Of a DNA stretch of 10,605 bases, positions 1 through 7,449 are shown piece by piece. The position numbers and the translations under genes are program-made. The notes under the pieces were generated by a model that was not told the origin of the DNA, did not search any database, and saw nothing but the letters and a program-made list of their open reading frames with translations. The number at the start of each line of letters is the position of its first letter. Positions within the stretch are counted from its first letter, which is position 1. Source of the stretch: Chloroflexota bacterium. Its GTDB lineage: Bacteria; Chloroflexota; Anaerolineae; Anaerolineales; DRMV01. The stretch lies in the NCBI GenBank assembly GCA_013153135.1, contig JAADFA010000061.1, forward strand, positions 1 to 10,605. The letters run 5' to 3'.

Positions 1-16
1 TACCGACTGTCGACTG

Positions 17-48
17 CCGACTGGCCGGCTTTATCGCCAACCACCAAC
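17..48. repeat. 32-bp direct repeat, copy 1
   Basis: This copy matches 131-162 at 31 of 32 bases, starting with CCGACTGGCCGGCTTTATCG and running into a CCACCAAC tract. It sits in a wider stretch built from short CCGACT and CCAAC words. Such pyrimidine-rich repeat tracts are common between genes in Chloroflexota genomes (general knowledge). No function is visible. It lies downstream of the minus-strand DUF2298 gene. Confidence 0.85.
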
Positions 49-97
49 TTCCAACTTCTAACCTCCTTCTCGCTTCTTGCTATCCGCTCCCTGCTGT

Positions 98-117
98 GGG
101 CGCACTGCCGTGTGCCC
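98..117. repeat. REP-like palindrome between the repeat copies
   Basis: GGGCGCAC pairs with GTGTGCCC (8 bp, one G-U pair) around a TGCC loop. There is no T-run on either side, so it is not a classical terminator. Its place between the two repeat copies and beyond the stop of the DUF2298 gene suggests a dispersed intergenic palindrome or a 3'-end-stabilising hairpin. Confidence 0.55.
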
Positions 118-130
118 CTACGGCCGACTA

Positions 131-162
131 CCGACTGGCCGGCTTTATCGCCAGCCACCAAC
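131..162. repeat. 32-bp direct repeat, copy 2
   Basis: This is the second copy of the element at 17-48, with one A/G difference. Downstream of it the sequence again drifts into CTAACCACCAAC words and ends just before the DUF2298 stop codon. The two copies are 114 bp apart, start to start. Confidence 0.85.
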
Positions 163-178
163 CTCTAACCACCAACAG

Positions 179-2677
179 TTACTTTTCATAATCGACAACA
201 TACACCGTAGTATCGCCAAAGCGGCCGAGGACGGGGAGTCGACCTTCAAACTGCCGCGCGGCTCGGGGGAAACGGCGCAACTCTAACGGGCCAACAACCA
301 CATACCGCACGCGGTACCGGGTTAACAGAGTGAGCACTTCGTCCCAGTGGTTCGAGGTATACATCCGCTTGATGTCTTCCGGCCGCGTGCCAATCTCTTC
401 GGTTCCGCCGCGCCATTGGCTCTCATGGCCCAGCCAGCCCAGTATAGTAGGATAGCCAGTATAGGTGCTAATACGCGCGTATTCGCTGTAACTTCCACCA
501 TCAGCTTCGAGCACCACGCCCAGGGGCATCGCTTGAATGGCTTGGATCGCAGCCCATGTATCCGGCGCGCTCCGCTGGAGCCACGCACTGCCGTCCAACG
601 TCCAGGTTTCGCGCGGGCTGTTGAGCCGATCTGCTAAGCCAAAGCCTGTATATACTAAGCCCAACATCAGCCCGAGGACCACCGCCGCGCGCGCGGCCAC
701 CGCGCGCAAGTGCCACGTAGCATAAGCCGCGGCCAAGGCCCAAAGCACCCACGCTTGGTAGTAGAATTTGAACACTGTGTTCATGCGGGTGCCGAAGTGA
801 TCCCAAAGATAAAAGAAGTTGGGAAAGAGGACCAAAAACGCCCCCCAAGCGACAAGCAACGCTACGAATGCGGTTCTGGGGTCCGTTGAAGCCGAGCCAG
901 AGGAGTGTGCCCGGGCCCGACGCAAAGCATCCCACGCATAACCCAGGGCCAAGGCAAAAAGGCCTGCAAGAAAGCCCGTCCCGGCCCAGGCCAACACTTG
1001 ACGCCGCAACCCCGCGCGGATTAAATGCGTGAAATCACGGGCCGCATATGTACTTAGGTAGGCTTGAGCCGCAGCCTCCCCGCGTGGCGAAAGCCAGGGT
1101 AGCACGGCAACAATCGCAGCGGCTTGAAGCCAGCTGGCAAGCCACAAAGCCAGCACCAGTCCAAGGGTAATAGCCAAAGCTTGACGCCATACTCGCCCCC
1201 GGCCCGCGCGCCACGCCTGCCACGCGGCGATCCCCAACCAAGCGAACAAGGGCACCCACAAGGGCCCGAACATCACCCAAAGCTGCGCTCCACGGCTAGG
1301 ATTAACCACATTGGGCAACAGCCCCCGGGCTTGCGAATCAAAACTCCACGAATATGGTACATAAAGCAACGCGCCGAAAAGCGCGGTTACCATGCCCCAC
1401 ATGGCCGCGAAACCGGCAGCCCACCGCCAAGGCCAACCCCGCCACACCAAAGCGAGCCCAAAAGCCGCGGTGTTCAGGGCTAGAGCCAAAGGAAAATCCC
1501 ACGCATTAAGGAAAGCTAGGCCGCCCAAAACCCAAGGCCATATCCACCATGGCGTATCCTCAAACACCGCACGGACGAACGCCCGCGCCTGGGCAAGGGG
1601 ATGCGTGAGCCAGGCTTCAGGTGCCAGCGCCTCGGGTGCGCGGCGCCGTACGAGATGGAACAGCACCAGAGCCAACCCCACGGCCAGCAGCACAAAAGGC
1701 AACGCGAGAACATGGGGATGTAGATCGCCCAGAATAAAAGAGAAAAAAGGAAACTCGTCGATAACTTCCTGATGCCCACCCGCGAGGTTGGTATCACGAA
1801 TCACGCGCGAGGCGCGCCACCACCACCAATAGCGCGGGGGCATCCAGCCTGAAGGGTCGGCCAAGGGTGGCTCCTCAAGGTTCTGGATGGCGAGCCAGTG
1901 CCAAAACGTCGAACGCCATCCCACGGCCGTAGCTTGCCAGAAGACACGTTTGCGGTGCAGGATTTCAAGGAATCCTTCCCAGTTGCCCACCAAAAAAGCG
2001 AAAATTGGCCCAAGCCCTGCCGCAAAATAGACCGAGCGCGGAGCCTGGGCCCCATCACGAGCCAAGAGATCGAAAACCACGCCGTAGGCTCCCGCGACGG
2101 CGAGGCCGAAAATGGTGGCCACGCCCAAATTGAACGCGACCGGGCCAGGAGTGCCCGTGGCCAAGGCGAGCAGCGCGGTTAGGACGTAGCCAAAATAATA
2201 ATACGCAATAGCATAGCCAGCGAGCCAAGGGTCATGGGGCGGGAAACGGGGCGAACGCAAAATCGCGTTGATAAACGCGAGTTCCATGGGCTTCTCTGTG
2301 CCCAAAATATCGGGATGCGCGGCCCGAACCACGGCCCACCCCGCGAACGCGAGGGCGAACAACCCTTCGCCGAGCAGAAGCAAGCGCCATCGTGCGCGCA
2401 TCTCGTGCCAAAAGGCCCGCCGATGCTCGGGCGAGCGGAGAGCCCAAGCGCTCAGAGCCGCGACGCTCAACAAGGTAGACCACGCGCCGCCCGCGGTGAT
2501 AGGGGTCACGCCTAACACACCCGCGAGCCAAAACGCATATCCCCAGCCGAACCAACCCAGCACGCGCGCAAAAAACACCCCCCGCGTGGGGAGGGTGCGA
2601 AATATTCGCCACGTCCACGGCAGGGCAAGGGCTGCTACGAAGCCGAGGGTGAAATACCAACGGAGCCAAGCAATCAT
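179..2677 (-). CDS. DUF2298 (Chlor_Arch_YYY) polytopic membrane protein
   Basis: This is an 832-residue, very hydrophobic protein with many predicted membrane helices. The family name comes from the YYY signature, seen here as YYYFGY at residues 159-164, shortly after a conserved-looking HPDILGTEKPME (121-132). Other landmarks are a WWWWRASRVI stretch (284-293), GDLHPH in a presumed external loop (317-322) and RMNTVFKFYYQAW (631-643). The last ~130 residues (about 700-832) are soluble-looking. The family is uncharacterised; its many helices and acidic/His loops recall GT-C glycosyltransferases, so a role in cell-envelope glycosylation is inference. The only usable start is the ATG at 2677. 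Its Shine-Dalgarno is weak (GAGG, 12 nt away) and overlaps a small hairpin at 2680-2692. It is monocistronic here and divergent from the next gene. Confidence 0.9.
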   Translation of the reverse strand: MIAWLRWYFTLGFVAALALPWTWRIFRTLPTRGVFFARVLGWFGWGYAFWLAGVLGVTPITAGGAWSTLLSVAALSAWALRSPEHRRAFWHEMRARWRLLLLGEGLFALAFAGWAVVRAAHPDILGTEKPMELAFINAILRSPRFPPHDPWLAGYAIAYYYFGYVLTALLALATGTPGPVAFNLGVATIFGLAVAGAYGVVFDLLARDGAQAPRSVYFAAGLGPIFAFLVGNWEGFLEILHRKRVFWQATAVGWRSTFWHWLAIQNLEEPPLADPSGWMPPRYWWWWRASRVIRDTNLAGGHQEVIDEFPFFSFILGDLHPHVLALPFVLLAVGLALVLFHLVRRRAPEALAPEAWLTHPLAQARAFVRAVFEDTPWWIWPWVLGGLAFLNAWDFPLALALNTAAFGLALVWRGWPWRWAAGFAAMWGMVTALFGALLYVPYSWSFDSQARGLLPNVVNPSRGAQLWVMFGPLWVPLFAWLGIAAWQAWRAGRGRVWRQALAITLGLVLALWLASWLQAAAIVAVLPWLSPRGEAAAQAYLSTYAARDFTHLIRAGLRRQVLAWAGTGFLAGLFALALGYAWDALRRARAHSSGSASTDPRTAFVALLVAWGAFLVLFPNFFYLWDHFGTRMNTVFKFYYQAWVLWALAAAYATWHLRAVAARAAVVLGLMLGLVYTGFGLADRLNSPRETWTLDGSAWLQRSAPDTWAAIQAIQAMPLGVVLEADGGSYSEYARISTYTGYPTILGWLGHESQWRGGTEEIGTRPEDIKRMYTSNHWDEVLTLLTRYRVRYVVVGPLELRRFPRAARQFEGRLPVLGRFGDTTVYVVDYEK

Positions 2678-2679
2678 AC

Positions 2680-2692
2680 AGGTATTTTACCT
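2680..2692 (-). promoter_or_regulatory. Small hairpin over the weak RBS of the DUF2298 gene
   Basis: AGGTA and TACCT pair around a TTT loop immediately upstream of the ATG. On the minus strand the hairpin overlaps most of the only Shine-Dalgarno-like GAGG (2690-2693). It could reduce translation of a large membrane protein. It is short and may be fortuitous. Confidence 0.3.
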
Positions 2693-2869
2693 CAACCCTT
2701 GTATAAGGGATATCTTGCACGGTCTTACTTCTCGAACTGGGATTTTTACAAATTTTCTATACTTCACGTCTTGCTCCCGCCTACCGCGTTGACTACACTG
2801 AAAATAGAAAAAACGTTCGTTCAGGATGCTGCAGACAACTACCAAAGCGGAAGGAGGGATTGACGCCAA

Positions 2870-2875
2870 GGGAGG
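2870..2875 (+). promoter_or_regulatory. RBS that sets the start of the 77-aa protein
   Basis: GGGAGG lies 5 nt before the ATG at 2881. It favours that ATG over an upstream in-frame TTG at 2860, whose own purine tract (GGAGGG) is almost adjacent and too close to act. Confidence 0.7.
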
Positions 2876-2880
2876 TTTCC

Positions 2881-3114
2881 ATGAGCAACGACGCTCATCG
2901 ACACGTTACTGTCCTGAAGCAGCTCAAGGCCCAACGAAAGCGTGGGGAGCTTGGCCTGCGCGACTACTATCAACGGCTGTTGCGCCTATTGGCGGATGTC
3001 CTGAGCTCGCTTCAAAACGAGGACATCGGCGACGACGATGTCAAACGGCAGGTACCGCTTATTTTGGTCTTTCTGGAAGAGCAGATCAAAAAGTACGCCG
3101 GACGCAACCATTAA
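2881..3114 (+). CDS. Small helical hypothetical protein (77 aa)
   Basis: I do not recognise this protein. It is a short, charged, mostly alpha-helical product (many Leu, Lys, Arg, Glu) with an amphipathic core: an N-terminal basic segment, a GLRDYYQRLLRLLADVL helix in the middle and a C-terminal FLEEQIKKYAG helix. It has no signal peptide, membrane segment or Cys/His cluster. The good RBS and ATG support expression. The coding direction is opposite to both flanking genes. Its stop codon overlaps that of the convergent lipoprotein gene in a shared TTAA. No clear promoter is seen; a TATACT at 2758-2763 is the best -10 candidate but lacks a -35. A small dimerising regulatory or adaptor protein is possible, but this is only a guess. 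Confidence 0.65.
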   Translation: MSNDAHRHVTVLKQLKAQRKRGELGLRDYYQRLLRLLADVLSSLQNEDIGDDDVKRQVPLILVFLEEQIKKYAGRNH

Positions 3115-4007
3115 GGCAAGAGCACCAAGTTCCCCCAGGTTGTCGGGTCGTTGTACACGTGCGGTAACGGCACATTTGAGACCATAGACTGCTGGACTTG
3201 CTGTCCTGGAGCGTCATTATCCGAAACGCGGAACGCGAAGCCATAGTAGCCGCCCGGTTGTGGGGTCATATCGACGAGCGACCAGGGGAGTCGGATTTCA
3301 ACCACGTACCCTTGGTCCACCCGCCGGGCGGCGATGTCTACTGATAAGGTACGCGGCCCTCGCAACGCCTCAGGGAACCATAAATACGCCTCCGTCCGCA
3401 CCCCGGGCTCGCCGTATCCAGGCGAAAAGCCCAGATGATAGTCGTCGCTGTTCATGGTCGCATCGGTAAAATCGCCTGGGAGGTCGGTATCGAGCACGAT
3501 CTCCAGCGCGTCGCCCTTGAACAGGCTAAACCCCGTTGCAAGCTGGACATATTGGTCATCTGTTACCCGCGCCGCGAGGTAAAGCGCGTCAGCGTTCCAC
3601 ATGAGCGCGAAGCGCGCCGAGGCATCGCTCGGTCCCATCCAATGCTCAATGCCAAAGATGACATGCGAGGCCTCGAACCAAGGCTCCTCGGGCCAATCTG
3701 TGAGGTTACCGTCGATAATTGGAGCGACGGTCGCACGACGGGCGTAGACGGTGGGGGCGTCACGCACTGGGCCCGTCGGCGTGGGGATGACCGGAGTACC
3801 CCATGGTGTGAGAGCGATCGACGGTGTCGCTGGTGCCGGAGCTGGGCCCGGCGTGAACGGCGAGGGGGTCGGCCATTGGAAGAGGGCCGTAAGGGTCAAA
3901 TCGGGCGTGCTCACAGTTGGCGTCACACGCCAGCGGAAGGGCGCGTTGCACGCCAACAGGGCCCATAAGGTCAATCCAAAGCCAAGCCATGCGGCACGCG
4001 CGCGCAT
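3111..4007 (-). CDS. Lipoprotein with C-terminal CBM9-like domain
   Basis: This 298-residue exported protein has a basic N-terminus, a hydrophobic stretch and a lipobox LLAC with the lipidated Cys at residue 20. A Pro/Thr-rich linker follows (about 28-85). Residues ~88-298 resemble the CBM9-like/DOMON-type beta-sandwich of family 9 carbohydrate-binding modules: an APIIDGNLTDWP opening (95-106), ALYLAARVTDD (141-151), GDALEIVLDTD (165-175) and a closing WGNLVL (291-296). Such domains bind sugars or haem-like ligands; the ligand here is unknown. The ATG at 4007 is chosen over the one at 4010 because AGGAGGT then has normal spacing (about 6 nt from GGAGG). This start overlaps the ABC exporter stop by one base (TGATG), so translation is probably coupled. 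A function in surface glycan binding or envelope maintenance is inferred. Confidence 0.8.
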   Translation of the reverse strand: MRARAAWLGFGLTLWALLACNAPFRWRVTPTVSTPDLTLTALFQWPTPSPFTPGPAPAPATPSIALTPWGTPVIPTPTGPVRDAPTVYARRATVAPIIDGNLTDWPEEPWFEASHVIFGIEHWMGPSDASARFALMWNADALYLAARVTDDQYVQLATGFSLFKGDALEIVLDTDLPGDFTDATMNSDDYHLGFSPGYGEPGVRTEAYLWFPEALRGPRTLSVDIAARRVDQGYVVEIRLPWSLVDMTPQPGGYYGFAFRVSDNDAPGQQVQQSMVSNVPLPHVYNDPTTWGNLVLLP

Positions 4008-5848
4008 CATGCACCTCCTGCCGTGGAGTCCGAGGCATTGTGCAAAAAACGCCCAGCTTCTTCCACATATTCTAGACTCTGATGGCGGAAATACGTGTTA
4101 TATAATCGAGCGTAATGCCCTCCGCGGCGTAACAGTTCCTCATGGGTACCTTCTTCCAAAATGCGCCCATGTTCAAGAACAATGATGCGGTCAGCATTTT
4201 GAATAGTGAACAAACGATGCGCGATGAGGATGCTGGTGCCCCCGCTGAGGATAAGGTTGAGGGCCTCTTGGATCTGGCGTTCCGTAAAGGGATCGATGCT
4301 CGCAGTGGCCTCATCGAGGATAAAAATGGCCGGCTTTTGGAGAAGCACCCGCAGGAGGGCAATAAGCTGTCGTTGCCCCATGGAAAGGTTACTGCCCTGC
4401 TCCGCGACGGGTGAGTACAGGCCCTGGGGGAAGGTCTCAAGCCACTTCCCTTGACCGATGCGGCGAGCTAGCGCCAGGATTTCCTCTTCGGTCGCGGATG
4501 GCCGAGCGTAACGCAAGTTATCTAACACTGTGCCCGCGAACAAGAAGGGGCGCTGAGGAACGTAACCTAACCGTCGACGGTACGCACGCAAGTCCAAACG
4601 GCGGATGTCTAGGCCGTCGACGGTAATACGGCCGGATTGAAACTCATACAGTCGGGCGACCAAGCGGGCAATGGTACTCTTGCCCGCGCCCGTGTGCCCA
4701 ACCAGCGCTACACGCTCCCGCGCGCGAATGTGCAGGCTGAAATCTTTGAGCACCGGCCGACCTTCGACATACGCGAAGGTAACCCGGTCAAACCGCACCT
4801 CGCCTTGCAGCGGTGGCACAGGTTGATGGTCCAATTGCTTGAGATGACGTGGTGCATCCATCAAGGCAAACAAACGCTCGGACGCGGCCAAACCACCTTG
4901 GACCTGGGACCAAAACGCGGATAGGCTGGCCATAGGGAACCAAAAGCGGTCCAGGCTAACCAGGAAGAGCATCCACGCGCCAGGCGAGATGTCACCTTGC
5001 AGCACCCCCCGTCCCCCTAGGTACAGCAACAGCGCGCTACCCAAGCCGCTGACCACGCTGAGCACAGGGAACACGACGGCCAGGCTGTAGCCACGCAGCA
5101 AATTCACCCGATAGGATTGCTGGTTCGCGCGGTCAAATTCCGTGTAAATGCGCGCCTCCTGGCGGAAGGCCTTGGCCGTGCCAATACCGGCGATGGTTTC
5201 TTTAATGGTCGCGTTTACGTTGGCCAAGGCTCGCATTCCGGAGAACGTGACCTTGCGAGCCCAGCGCCGAAATCCCCACGCGAGGAGGAATAGCACCGGC
5301 AGGAGGCCAAGCGCGGTCAGGCCCAGCCGCCATTCAATAGATAGCAAGTACACAGCCAACACGAAAACGTGAAACATCTGGGCCACGAAATCGGCCAATA
5401 AGTTGATCACTTCGCCGATCTCGCGGGTATCATTGATGATGCGCGAGGCAATCCGACCGGATGCGTGGCGGTCGAAAAAGGTCATATCGTGGTGCAACAC
5501 CGCGTCGATGGCATCGCTGGCTAGCGCGTACGTCACATCTGCGACGATGCGCATTAGGCCATAACGCCGCCCCCAGTTTGCGAGCCAGTTACCCAGGCCG
5601 AAGCCCAACATAAGGCCCGCGAGCAACAGGGCCTCCCGCCAGCTGAGGTCACGGGCTAAACGGTTCACCATATGGCTCAGAACCACCGGCGGCCCTGCCG
5701 CCATACCTGCGGCCATAAGCACCAGCACCAATACGCCTAACAGCCCGCGCGTATGGGGGCGAAAGTAATGGGCCAGGCGCCGGACAAGCTCTCGGTCGCT
5801 GTATTGGCGGTCGTAGGACTCGCGTCCTAAGCCAGCGAAAAAGCTCAT
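4007..5848 (-). CDS. ABC exporter half-transporter (fused permease and ATPase)
   Basis: This 613-residue protein has the type I exporter layout: a membrane domain of about six helices (residues ~35-315) followed by a nucleotide-binding domain (~350-590). Visible motifs are Walker A GHTGAGKST (384-392), Q-loop Gln432 in YVPQRP, signature LSMGQ (488-492), Walker B IFILDE (508-513) and switch His544 in IAHR. The family works as homo- or heterodimers that use ATP to export lipids, drugs or peptides. No second half-transporter is nearby, so a homodimer is plausible. The signature has Met where LSGGQ is usual, but the catalytic Glu513 is present, so the ATPase should be active. MSFF at 5848 is chosen; a 40-residue upstream in-frame extension runs into the divergent promoter gap and does not look like protein. 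It is co-transcribed with the downstream lipoprotein; the substrate is unknown. Confidence 0.93.
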   Translation of the reverse strand: MSFFAGLGRESYDRQYSDRELVRRLAHYFRPHTRGLLGVLVLVLMAAGMAAGPPVVLSHMVNRLARDLSWREALLLAGLMLGFGLGNWLANWGRRYGLMRIVADVTYALASDAIDAVLHHDMTFFDRHASGRIASRIINDTREIGEVINLLADFVAQMFHVFVLAVYLLSIEWRLGLTALGLLPVLFLLAWGFRRWARKVTFSGMRALANVNATIKETIAGIGTAKAFRQEARIYTEFDRANQQSYRVNLLRGYSLAVVFPVLSVVSGLGSALLLYLGGRGVLQGDISPGAWMLFLVSLDRFWFPMASLSAFWSQVQGGLAASERLFALMDAPRHLKQLDHQPVPPLQGEVRFDRVTFAYVEGRPVLKDFSLHIRARERVALVGHTGAGKSTIARLVARLYEFQSGRITVDGLDIRRLDLRAYRRRLGYVPQRPFLFAGTVLDNLRYARPSATEEEILALARRIGQGKWLETFPQGLYSPVAEQGSNLSMGQRQLIALLRVLLQKPAIFILDEATASIDPFTERQIQEALNLILSGGTSILIAHRLFTIQNADRIIVLEHGRILEEGTHEELLRRGGHYARLYNTYFRHQSLEYVEEAGRFLHNASDSTAGGA

Positions 5849-5926
5849 GGTGCGTTGCCTCGATGCGGAATGATAAGACGATTGTACCACCCCGGTCGTT
5901 GATGCTCGCCGCACGCCTAGGTAAGG

Positions 5927-5932
5927 TATAAT
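5927..5932 (+). promoter_or_regulatory. Candidate -10 element for the CpXC gene
   Basis: A perfect TATAAT lies 28 bp before the ATG at 5961, in the divergent gap. No good -35 stands at 16-18 bp; a TTGATG at 5899-5904 is 22 bp away, which is too far. The start point would be near 5939, giving a short leader with GGGAGG (5949-5953 region) as RBS. Confidence 0.45.
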
Positions 5933-5960
5933 TCGACCAGTTTTGTCGGGAGGCGTACTC

Positions 5961-7334
5961 ATGCCCAAAACCCAAATCCTTTGTCCCCAGTGTAAACAGC
6001 CTATTGTCGCAGAGATTCAACAGCTCTTCGACGTTAGTCAGCAACCCGAAGCGAAACGGCTTATCTTGAGCGGCCTGTTCAATTGGGTTGAATGCCCTCA
6101 CTGCGGATACCAAGGTCCTTATCCCACGCCCATCGTGTATCACGACCCAGACAAAGAACTACTTTTGGTCTACGTACCGCCGGAGTTAGGCCTTTCCCAG
6201 GCTGACCAGGAGAAGGTCGTTGGACCGCTGATCGAGCGTGCGATTCAACAGCTGCCACAAGAAAAGCGCAAAGCTTACCTTCTTCATCCGCAGCAGGTTT
6301 TGAGCCTGCGTTCCTTGCAGGAGCGCATCCTCGAAGCCGACGGTATCACGAAAGAAATGCTGGAAGCCGAGGAGCGGCGAGTCAAGCTCATCCAACGCTT
6401 GCTGCAGGCACCGGAAAGCGAGCTGGTCAACATCCTCAAGGCAGAAGACGAGTTGGTGGATAGCGCGTTTCTCGCTACCCTCAGCCAGCTCATCGACGCA
6501 GCGCTGGTCGGCGAGGATGAGGCCAGCGCGCAACGGCTTCAGAAGATCCTCGATCTGGCGCTCGAACACACGACCGAGGGGAAACGCCAGCGCGCAGTCG
6601 CGGATGCGATCAAGGATTTGGACCGCGTATTGCGCCAACTGGGCTCCCGGGTCGACCCCGAAACCTTACGCCGCACGTTGCTCAACTGGCTGCTGGAAGA
6701 CCCCAGCGAAGCCCGGTTGCAGGCCCTGGCTGCGCTCATGCGGCCTGTGTTGGATTACGCTTTCTTCCAGCAGTTTACGGAGCGCATTGACCAACAAACC
6801 GATCCCAAGGCTCGAGAACAGCTTACGCAGGTGCGTGAGCGACTCTTGGCTCTCACGCAGCAGATGGACGAATACGCGCAAAAGTACGAACAGCAGATCC
6901 GTCAAATCATCCACGAGCTCACGCATCACCCCAACATTGAGGAGGCGGTCCAGGGCATCTTGCCTATGGTAGATGAGTATTTCTTGCAAATCTTAGAGGA
7001 TGAAATGGAACGTGCGCGGCGGCGAGCCCAATTGACCTACGTACAAAAGTTGCAGCAAGTGCAGCAGGCGATTCAAAAGGCCCTGGCCCCGCCACCTGAA
7101 GTGCAGTTTTGGGAAAAGCTCGTGGCTGCCCAAACGCCTGAGGAGCGCCAACAAATTATGAAGGAGCACGCCGCGCTCATCACGCCGGACTTCCTCAAAC
7201 AGATTACCCTGCTTCTTGCACAAGCGGAACAAGGCGGCCCCTTTGCCGTATTCAAAGACCATTTGCGCCAGATTTATAACGAACTCAACCGCTTCGTCAT
7301 GCAACAGAAATTGCGCTCCGACGGGTCGTCTTGA
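5961..7334 (+). CDS. CpXC-domain zinc-ribbon protein with long coiled coil
   Basis: This 457-residue protein opens with two CxxC knuckles, C8-P-Q-C11 and C45-P-H-C48, which define the CpXC domain (a probable zinc ribbon). The domain closes around a YVP motif at 71-73. From ~80 to the end it is Gln/Glu/Arg/Leu-rich and helical, with heptad-like stretches typical of coiled coils. It has no signal peptide or membrane segment, so it is cytosolic. The family function is unknown. A scaffold or protein-protein contact role is inferred from the coiled coil. The ATG at 5961 has GGGAGG 7 nt upstream and is preferred over an in-frame TTG at 5943. It is transcribed divergently from the ABC operon and has its own terminator. 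Confidence 0.85.
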   Translation: MPKTQILCPQCKQPIVAEIQQLFDVSQQPEAKRLILSGLFNWVECPHCGYQGPYPTPIVYHDPDKELLLVYVPPELGLSQADQEKVVGPLIERAIQQLPQEKRKAYLLHPQQVLSLRSLQERILEADGITKEMLEAEERRVKLIQRLLQAPESELVNILKAEDELVDSAFLATLSQLIDAALVGEDEASAQRLQKILDLALEHTTEGKRQRAVADAIKDLDRVLRQLGSRVDPETLRRTLLNWLLEDPSEARLQALAALMRPVLDYAFFQQFTERIDQQTDPKAREQLTQVRERLLALTQQMDEYAQKYEQQIRQIIHELTHHPNIEEAVQGILPMVDEYFLQILEDEMERARRRAQLTYVQKLQQVQQAIQKALAPPPEVQFWEKLVAAQTPEERQQIMKEHAALITPDFLKQITLLLAQAEQGGPFAVFKDHLRQIYNELNRFVMQQKLRSDGSS

Positions 7335-7355
7335 GCGACCAGGGCAAGGGAAGCC

Positions 7356-7384
7356 CCGGGCCCCGGTTTGTCACCGGGGCCCGG
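7356..7384. other. Perfect 12-bp GC-rich hairpin
   Basis: CCGGGCCCCGGT and ACCGGGGCCCGG pair perfectly around a 5-base loop (TTGTC). No T-run follows on either strand, so it is more likely a 3'-end-protecting or backup pause structure than a stand-alone terminator. It lies 22 bases after the CpXC stop codon, ahead of the true terminator. Confidence 0.8.
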
Positions 7385-7394
7385 CTCCGCAAGG

Positions 7395-7449
7395 CCTGTC
7401 CTGAGGGTATGGGCGGCCTCAGGGAACCCCTCAGGGCAGGTCTTTTGTT
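7395..7449 (+). terminator. Intrinsic terminator of the CpXC gene
   Basis: CCTGTCCTGAGGG (7395-7407) pairs with CCCTCAGGGCAGG (7428-7440), 13 bp with one G-U. TCTTTTGTT follows. The T-tract runs into the stop codon of the convergent bpsA gene (7448-7450). The 20-base loop contains a second CCTCAGGG copy that could pair with CCTGAGG of the left arm, giving an alternative shorter hairpin. Confidence 0.8.

Noticed and set aside
17..162. Direct repeats as a CRISPR array
   Set aside because: Only two copies, 114 bp apart, with no regular spacers and no cas genes.
501..935. 144-codon minus-strand ORF inside the DUF2298 gene
   Set aside because: It is an out-of-frame shadow of the DUF2298 coding sequence, Ser/Gly/Arg-rich, without its own RBS.
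5849..5968. 40-residue N-terminal extension of the ABC exporter
   Set aside because: It would cover the divergent promoter region and overlap the CpXC start; the MSFF start begins the recognisable protein.
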